Positions 6,764-11,431 of a stretch of DNA of 11,431 bases are shown in pieces. The DNA comes from Sulfurimonas sp. (GTDB lineage: Bacteria; Campylobacterota; Campylobacteria; Campylobacterales; Sulfurimonadaceae). The DNA is taken from assembly GCA_030646745.1 (NCBI GenBank), contig JAUSKV010000349.1:1-11431 (forward strand), in the 5' to 3' direction. Both the position numbers and the translations under genes were made by a program. The notes under the pieces were generated by a model. That model was not told the origin of the DNA. It was given only the letters and a program-made list of their open reading frames with translations, and searched no databases. The first letter of the stretch is position 1, and each line of letters opens with the position of its first letter.

Positions 6764-7971
6764 TTCTCAGCCTTTATAACCTCTATCGGGTTTAGGTTTT
6801 TTATCTTTCTCAGCGGAATCAATACGCTTAAAAACGATGCGCTCATGATTGCCAAAAAGGTAGTGGTAAAATAAGAGATTTTAATCGTTCCATGCACGGT
6901 TGTCTCATACCCAAAGCTCTGCATGGCATCGGCAAAAGCACTCAAATCAATTCCATAATCTCGCAAATATAGGAGTAAAAAAGCCCCGAGAGTTGCCCCA
7001 AAGATATATCCCGTAAGTCCTACAAACAGAGCTTCTAAAAATATCTGCACTCTTATATATCTGTACTGCATCCCGATAGAGAGCATGATGCCAAACTCAC
7101 GAATTCTATCAAGCACCGAGACATACATAACGCCCAGAATCCCTACAAAAACAACACTCATCACTATAAAAAAAGTGATAGAGTTAAATATTGTCATCAT
7201 ATCCTGCATCTGCTTCATCATGGGTTGCAACTCCAAAAAGCTCTTCACATCCAGCTCCGGGTATTTAAGTTTGAGCGCCTTATGGAGTCCCTCTTTCGAA
7301 GACTTTATTGCAATCTGCGTAGCTTCGCTCGGTAAGGTTCCCAAAAATGCATGCAGTTTTTCTCTATCCATAAAGATAGCACTGTTATCGAGTGAAATAT
7401 TTGTAGTTTGCACAATGCCGCTCACTTTGAGTGCCAAAGAATTTATCTCCCCCGAACTATCCTGAGTAGAAAAAATTATCTTCGAGCCAACACGGAGTTT
7501 GAGTGTTTTAGCCAATTCTATCCCAACTAAAGCATCTCGTTTTTCCAGACTCAGTGCACCCTCTTTTAAAAAGTCGCTAAATACTCCAAAATGCTCCTCT
7601 TCGCTCAAATTGATTCCGTTTATCATAGCAAAAGAGGATTTTCTGGCAGTCGAAGCAAGACCCTCCGCACGAACTCTCGAAACAACCGCTTCAACTCCGG
7701 CTCTATTTTCTATTGCTCCCTTTATCTCATTCGCATTTTTTATCGTGTTTTTAAGCTCTTTTTCTACTCTGTACTCTTTTTCATAAAGGGCTACATCTCC
7801 GCTGTCGCTTCTCTTGTTTTTATCTATCATGTTGGCGGTCATCCCGTCATAAAGCCCTTGAATCCCTATCATCATACTCATGCTTACTGCAATCATGGTT
7901 ATAACTAAAAGAGTGCGGGAGAGCCGCAGAAATGAGTTCTTCCAAGCCATTTTTATTATAAGTTTAAACAT
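6760..7971 (-). CDS. ABC transporter permease, FtsX/LolE family (second permease)
   Basis: A 403-residue inner-membrane permease of the MacB/LolCE/FtsX architecture. The first membrane helix is at about 19-39, a large periplasmic (MacB_PCD-like) domain spans about 40-260, and three further helices lie at about 262-287, 311-336 and 366-386. The cytoplasmic coupling segment REFGIMLSIGM (291-301), after the second helix, and the C-terminal NPIEVIKAE (394-402) are typical of the family. It probably pairs with the 406-residue permease encoded just upstream as a heterodimer resembling LolC-LolE. Its start lies 8 bp inside the end of that gene. A later in-frame Met at residue 8 is an alternative start. 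No MacA-like adaptor gene is nearby, which argues against a MacAB-TolC efflux pump. Confidence 0.9.
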   Translation of the reverse strand: MFKLIIKMAWKNSFLRLSRTLLVITMIAVSMSMMIGIQGLYDGMTANMIDKNKRSDSGDVALYEKEYRVEKELKNTIKNANEIKGAIENRAGVEAVVSRVRAEGLASTARKSSFAMINGINLSEEEHFGVFSDFLKEGALSLEKRDALVGIELAKTLKLRVGSKIIFSTQDSSGEINSLALKVSGIVQTTNISLDNSAIFMDREKLHAFLGTLPSEATQIAIKSSKEGLHKALKLKYPELDVKSFLELQPMMKQMQDMMTIFNSITFFIVMSVVFVGILGVMYVSVLDRIREFGIMLSIGMQYRYIRVQIFLEALFVGLTGYIFGATLGAFLLLYLRDYGIDLSAFADAMQSFGYETTVHGTIKISYFTTTFLAIMSASFLSVLIPLRKIKNLNPIEVIKAEK

Positions 7972-9184
7972 GTCTGCTCGCTTCTATTGGCTTAAATGAG
8001 TTTATATAAAAGTAGGGGTAAACGATGCTCAGAAAGTTGAGAATATAGATAACTCCTAGGTTCCAAAGAATAGTAAAAATATCGAAATTCAATGGTATAG
8101 CATCGGAGACGACTCCGTAATCTCGGTACATCTCTGCCATCCCCTCAATCACGATAGGGTGCAGTTGAAAATAGTAGCAGAGGAAGCCGGCGATAGGGGT
8201 AGCCAAAACAACTGCTAAAGAGGAGAGGACAAATATCTCATAAAAAAGAAGCCGAAAGATGTTGGCACCGGAGAGCCCGATGCAGCGCAAAACTCCAAAC
8301 TCTCTTATGCGTGAACTGACATTGACAAAGCCATAAATCATAATGACGAAAAAAATAACAACAAAAAAAAGGGAGAGAGAAATATACCCGAAGATGCTGT
8401 CCACCTCCATAGCTTCCACTAAGGTTTTCATCAAAGTTTTCCATGTGAGGCTCTCTAACGCATCATCATTTAGCAATTTTAGAATCTCGCTGTTTACCCG
8501 TTGGGCATCATCCATATTTTTGAGCTTAATCGTGATATAGGAAGCTCTATTTTGCGCAGACATCAAACTGTCGAAATAGCTTCTATTTATAAAAGAGGTG
8601 CTGCCGTCAAACTCAAACAAACCTGTTTTAAAAACACCGCAGAGTTTGAGAATATCCGCTGCAAAGGAGTTATCGCTCGCCGAGCCGACAAATGCAACTT
8701 CATCGCCCATTTTAAGGTGAAGCTTTTTTACCAACTCCGCGCCCATGTAAAGGCAGTTTCCGGAGTTCTCAGAGAGGAATTCCCCCTCTCTGCGTGCCTC
8801 TTTTAGAGAACTTAGAACTCTCTCTTTGGCAGGGTCAATCCCGCTAATCATGGAAGCCGCGGAGTGTTCCCGACTAGAGAGCAGTCCATAAGTTTCATAT
8901 CTGCCGGCAAAAGCCTCTATATCCTCTATCTCTGAGAGTTTATCCGTGATGGTTTTTACATCCTCAATCAGGTACTCATTACCGCCGGTGTCGCGGTACT
9001 CTTTATGGTAAATTTCAATGGCACCTGTATAAATTTTGAGTGAGTTTTCAAGCATGGATTTATGAGAGCCATCTTGAATGGATACAAAAATAATAAAAAG
9101 CATTGTCGATACAAAAGTCAAAACAGCCGTAGTAATGGAGCGCCCTCTGTAAAATAGAATGTTTTTAAGGGCGAGTTGAAACAT
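7964..9184 (-). CDS. ABC transporter permease, FtsX/LolE family (first permease)
   Basis: A 406-residue inner-membrane permease with the same four-helix plan as the next gene. Helices lie at about 18-37, 266-288, 312-337 and 369-393, with a periplasmic domain of about 230 residues between the first two. REFGVLRCIGLS (294-305) is the conserved coupling region after helix 2, and KPIEASR near the C-terminus matches the family ending. The ATG overlaps the stop of the LolA-like gene by one base (TAATG), a classic coupling arrangement. Sequence similarity to the second permease is limited beyond the motifs, so the two look like diverged partners of a heterodimer rather than a recent duplication. 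Cargo could be lipoproteins or lipids; nothing in the sequence decides this. Confidence 0.9.
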   Translation of the reverse strand: MFQLALKNILFYRGRSITTAVLTFVSTMLFIIFVSIQDGSHKSMLENSLKIYTGAIEIYHKEYRDTGGNEYLIEDVKTITDKLSEIEDIEAFAGRYETYGLLSSREHSAASMISGIDPAKERVLSSLKEARREGEFLSENSGNCLYMGAELVKKLHLKMGDEVAFVGSASDNSFAADILKLCGVFKTGLFEFDGSTSFINRSYFDSLMSAQNRASYITIKLKNMDDAQRVNSEILKLLNDDALESLTWKTLMKTLVEAMEVDSIFGYISLSLFFVVIFFVIMIYGFVNVSSRIREFGVLRCIGLSGANIFRLLFYEIFVLSSLAVVLATPIAGFLCYYFQLHPIVIEGMAEMYRDYGVVSDAIPLNFDIFTILWNLGVIYILNFLSIVYPYFYINSFKPIEASRHV

Positions 9185-9912
9185 TATCTTGAAAACCTCT
9201 TCAACGCACTCTTTTGAAAGTACTGGTCTGAAATATTCATGTCATACTGGACATCCTCCAAAATTATCTCTGTAAAATTTTCCTGCTTATCAATTGGCTG
9301 AATTTTCCAATAGGTGGGGATAAAATATTTTCCGATTTTTTTCACTTTGTCATAGAGAAAGACCCTTACCTCTTTGCCCTCTTCATCATAAAAAATATCT
9401 TTGTTGGAGGTGTAGGTAGAGATGTCGATATTTGTTATGATTTTCCCCCAAACGACAGCCGCATCCTCCTTTGGCAGAAGTTCTATCGTAACAACCGTTC
9501 CCTCTTTTTTGAGAATACGCGGTTCGTAATCTTCTACTATTGAACTCTGCTTCACCATGTCATCATTTGTAATATTGCTCCCCATCCAGTTTTGAAGCAT
9601 CATGGAGGGCGGAATTTTTATGATGCGCTCAATTTGAGGAACATACTGCCACATCTGGTTATCCAGACTTAAAAAAGTAATTCCGCTGTCTTTTGGAGGA
9701 TAGAGAACTTTTACAAAGCTCTTCTTTGTTCCCTGCGAATAGCTCTGCATCTGCATGGTTCTCTCGTGCCCCAGAGAAACCACACGCATGCGCATCTGAA
9801 TATAAATATTCTGACCCCGCATGTTCTCATCCAATTTTTTCATAATATCATGCGCCTCATCGGCGAAAACAGCTGTTACCAAAATAGTGATTAAGGCTAA
9901 TATTTTGCGCAT
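9184..9912 (-). CDS. LolA-like outer membrane lipoprotein-sorting protein
   Basis: A 242-residue exported protein with a signal peptide (residues 1-17, MRKILALITILVTAVFA, cut before DEA) and no lipobox Cys. The body matches the LolA-like 'outer membrane lipoprotein-sorting protein' family: KVLYPPKDSGITFL, WQYVP (88-92) and PPSMMLQNWMGSNITNDD (101-118) are family hallmarks. The fold is a half-open beta-barrel that holds acyl chains in the periplasm. As first gene of the operon, followed by two FtsX-type permeases, an ATPase and an outer-membrane barrel, it is the inferred shuttle between the inner-membrane extractor and the outer membrane. AGGAG lies just before the ATG. It is longer than housekeeping LolA (about 180-200 residues) and is probably a specialised paralogue. 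Confidence 0.87.
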   Translation of the reverse strand: MRKILALITILVTAVFADEAHDIMKKLDENMRGQNIYIQMRMRVVSLGHERTMQMQSYSQGTKKSFVKVLYPPKDSGITFLSLDNQMWQYVPQIERIIKIPPSMMLQNWMGSNITNDDMVKQSSIVEDYEPRILKKEGTVVTIELLPKEDAAVVWGKIITNIDISTYTSNKDIFYDEEGKEVRVFLYDKVKKIGKYFIPTYWKIQPIDKQENFTEIILEDVQYDMNISDQYFQKSALKRFSR

Positions 9913-9946
9913 AACACTCCTTTTTGTAATCTGGTTTATTTTACTA

Positions 9947-9952
9947 TCTATA
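9947..9952 (-). promoter_or_regulatory. Candidate -10 of the LolA-like/ABC operon (TATAGA)
   Basis: Read on the minus strand, 9952-9947 is TATAGA, placing a transcription start near 9940 and a leader of about 28 nt. No consensus -35 is present; a 16-bp palindrome occupies 9957-9972 immediately upstream. Confidence 0.4.
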
Positions 9953-9956
9953 CTCT

Positions 9957-9972
9957 TTGTAATAAATTACAA
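9957..9972. promoter_or_regulatory. Perfect 16-bp palindrome, candidate operator
   Basis: TTGTAAT-AA-ATTACAA is a perfect inverted repeat (7+2+7). It also reads as TGTAA-N4-TTACA, a 5-4-5 half-site layout seen for Crp/FNR-family regulators. It lies between the -10 and the -35 position of the minus-strand operon and 12 bp from a TATAAT on the plus strand, so a bound regulator could affect both divergent genes. The regulator's identity is not known. Confidence 0.5.
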
Positions 9973-9983
9973 TGAAGAAAAAC

Positions 9984-9989
9984 TATAAT
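9984..9989 (+). promoter_or_regulatory. Candidate -10 for the apbE-like gene (TATAAT)
   Basis: A perfect TATAAT lies about 95 bp before the apbE-like start. ACTATAA occurs twice, at 9982-9988 and 9997-10003, one and a half helical turns apart, so this may be two -10 boxes or a direct-repeat site. TATATT at 10059-10064 is a closer alternative that would give a leader of about 13 nt. Confidence 0.35.
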
Positions 9990-10083
9990 AGATTTTACTA
10001 TAAGTGTCAAATTCTAATCTCTCCAAGTAATCTTCAGGAAATATTCATTTTTAAATAGTATATTTTTAAAAAGAGGGGGAGTG

Positions 10084-10913
10084 ATGTTTTTTTATAACTT
10101 TGAAGCTTTTACCTCACCATGTGAACTACAAATTGAGATTGCAGATAAAACTCTTTCCGATTCGGTAGCGCATGCCATTTATACGAATGCAAAAAGGTTG
10201 GAAAACGAATATGGCTTTTTCAAAAGATCTTCCCAACTTACTTTATTAAATAATAGAACACAAAATAGACAAATAGTGAGCGATGAGTTGGCAGGTTTAA
10301 TTCATCTCTCACTTTTTTATAGTGACAAAACAGAGGGCACCTTTGACATAGCAGTTGCAGGTACACTCAAAGAGGCATCTTTTGCCTCGACGCTCCAAGA
10401 GTACAATAAAAAAATAGATAAACTTCTTCCGTTTGCTTCCTCAACGCATCTAAAAATCAATGAAAATGAAGTCATATTTTCAAACAATTTTACAAAAATA
10501 GATTTAGGCGGTTTAGTAAAAGAGTATGCCGTTGATGCCTCTATTCGCATGCTAAAAAATGCCGGAGTTTCATCTGCCTTAGTCAATTTTGGCGGTGATG
10601 TGGCGGCATACGGAACATATAACTCCTCTTTATGGTGTGTAGGAGTACAAAATCCTGACATGAATGAACAAAATCTTTGTGAGGTTACCCTGAATGAAAA
10701 TGCACTCTGCACCTCGGGGCACTCGAAGCGTTTTTATCAGATAGAAACAGAGAGAAAGTCTCATATTATCTCAGCAAAACCAAAGTATTACTCCCAAATT
10801 AGCATGTGATAGCCCCGACGGCGACCGATGCCGGAGTTTGGAGTACCGCAATGCTGGTCAACTCAAAGTTAACCCCTCCATCGCATGTAAAAATTGTCCA
10901 CTCCGTTTTATAA
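10084..10913 (+). pseudogene. apbE: FAD:protein FMN transferase (ApbE family), frameshifted
   Basis: ApbE attaches FMN covalently to threonine in target proteins. The open part codes for 241 residues from ATG 10084 (preceded by GAGGGGGA; GTG at 10081 is a less likely start) to TGA 10807-10809. It has EGTFDIAVAG (84-93), KIDLGGLVKEYAVD (138-151), LVNFGGDVAAYG (166-177) and SHIIS where the family has HIIDP. The missing C-terminus continues in another frame from 10809 (IAPTATDAGVWSTAML) to TAA 10911-10913. A net loss of one base near 10804 explains this. The reconstructed protein (about 276 residues) is short for the family and lacks a signal peptide or lipobox. The usual metal-binding Asp in DxxST is Gly (GVWST), so activity is doubtful even if the frameshift is an assembly error. 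Confidence 0.85.
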
Positions 10914-10955
10914 AAGAGCTACAAAAGGTATGCTGATTTAGTTTTTCTCATGCAA

Positions 10956-10961
10956 TATAAT
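10956..10961 (+). promoter_or_regulatory. Candidate promoter -10 of the porin gene (TATAAT)
   Basis: A perfect TATAAT lies downstream of a T-rich stretch (10938-10948), as in Campylobacterota sigma-70 promoters that lack a -35. The start would be near 10968, giving a leader of about 54 nt before the ATG at 11022. Confidence 0.5.
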
Positions 10962-11021
10962 CTTAACTTCTGAGAATACATCTAAAGCCCTCTTTTATAT
11001 CAAACCCGATAAAATCTTTAC

Positions 11022-11431
11022 ATGAAAAAATCAATATTACTTCTATCAAGCCTCTTGATGGTGACAGCAAACGCTAATGATAATGTAGCTCTGGATGTGC
11101 GGGCAACATATCTAAACAACAGTTACGACAAAGGTTTTCCTGATGCCGAAGCCTTAGCTACAAGTCTCAAACTAAAATACACAAAAGAAATCTTTGAGAA
11201 TCTCGAAGTCGGTATTGCCTTTGGAACTATCCAAGATTTGGGTATAGGAGACAAAAGCAAGAGGGATATGGCATATATCTTTAACAAAGACAGAGAAAGT
11301 TTTACCATTCTGCAACAGGCATATCTAAAGTACAAATACTCCAAAAGTCATATAAGAGCGGGTCGAATCGAGGTTGAAACTCCGCTTGTGAGCGCGGATG
11401 ACTATTTTATTTTGGCGAGCAGCTATCAGGG
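11022..11431 (+). CDS. OprD-like outer-membrane porin, 5' part (runs off the window)
   Basis: The first 136 codons of an exported outer-membrane protein; the rest lies beyond the window. The product begins MKKSILLLSSLLMVTANA, a signal peptide probably cut before NDN or DNV, then continues with strand-like stretches. The sequence ILQQAYLKYKYSKSHIRAGR, followed by IEVETPLVSADD, matches the OprD-type porin pattern (aYLeY...lkaGRqe.dTPL...DD). OprD-like porins allow uptake of small anions, amino acids or peptides. The ribosome site before ATG 11022 is weak. A candidate -10 lies at 10956-10961. The frame stays open to the edge with no sign of damage, and specificity cannot be guessed. Confidence 0.8.
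   Translation, partial: MKKSILLLSSLLMVTANANDNVALDVRATYLNNSYDKGFPDAEALATSLKLKYTKEIFENLEVGIAFGTIQDLGIGDKSKRDMAYIFNKDRESFTILQQAYLKYKYSKSHIRAGRIEVETPLVSADDYFILASSYQ

Noticed and set aside
7964..9184. MacAB-type drug or peptide efflux pump
   Set aside because: The permeases share the MacB/FtsX fold, but the ATPase is a separate gene, there are two different permeases, no MacA adaptor is present, and a LolA-like protein is co-transcribed. A Lol-like role fits better.
10317..10712. 131-codon minus-strand open frame inside the apbE-like gene
   Set aside because: It is antisense to a region with clear ApbE motifs and has no ribosome site or recognisable domain.
11123..11344. 73-codon minus-strand open frame at the right edge
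   Set aside because: It is a shadow of the OprD-like porin gene, whose plus-strand frame has a signal peptide and family motifs and stays open to the window end.

Overview
The window looks like a chromosomal segment from a Campylobacterota (epsilonproteobacterial) organism, most likely a Sulfurimonas/Sulfuricurvum-type bacterium. The reasons are the low GC, lysine-rich proteins, promoters with a clear -10 box but no obvious -35, and an OprD-type porin. The genus is inferred from general character, not from a database match.

Left part (1-4553): a compact type II-C CRISPR-Cas locus. The window opens on a 30-nt spacer followed by a 36-nt repeat (31-66), which ends the array. A hairpin terminator follows. 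cas9, cas1 and cas2 lie on the minus strand (4428 to 243), each junction overlapping by 4 bp, and run toward the array. Upstream of cas9, on the plus strand, is a tracrRNA not marked by any ORF. Its anti-repeat (4477-4506) pairs with the repeat as a 14-bp upper stem and a 9-bp lower stem around an internal bulge. The repeat, the tracrRNA and the C-terminal PAM-interacting part of Cas9 all resemble the Neisseria meningitidis II-C architecture rather than the Campylobacter jejuni one. The cas9 and tracrRNA -10 boxes overlap within 10 bp.

Middle gap (4554-4944): no intact gene. It holds decayed coding-like fragments on the minus strand and a cluster of palindromes, and looks like the scarred boundary between the CRISPR locus and the next operon.

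Central part (9912 down to 4945, minus strand): a tightly overlapping five-gene operon. In transcription order it encodes a periplasmic LolA-like protein, two FtsX/LolE-type permeases, a LolD/MacB-type ATPase and an outer-membrane beta-barrel. Together these would span the envelope, so the operon is a candidate dedicated lipid or lipoprotein (or other hydrophobic cargo) trafficking machine of unknown substrate. A perfect 16-bp palindrome lies at its promoter.

Right part (10084-11431, plus strand): an ApbE-family flavin transferase gene broken by a net one-base frameshift at about 10804, with a substitution in its metal-binding motif as well. It is followed by the start of an OprD-like porin gene that runs off the window.
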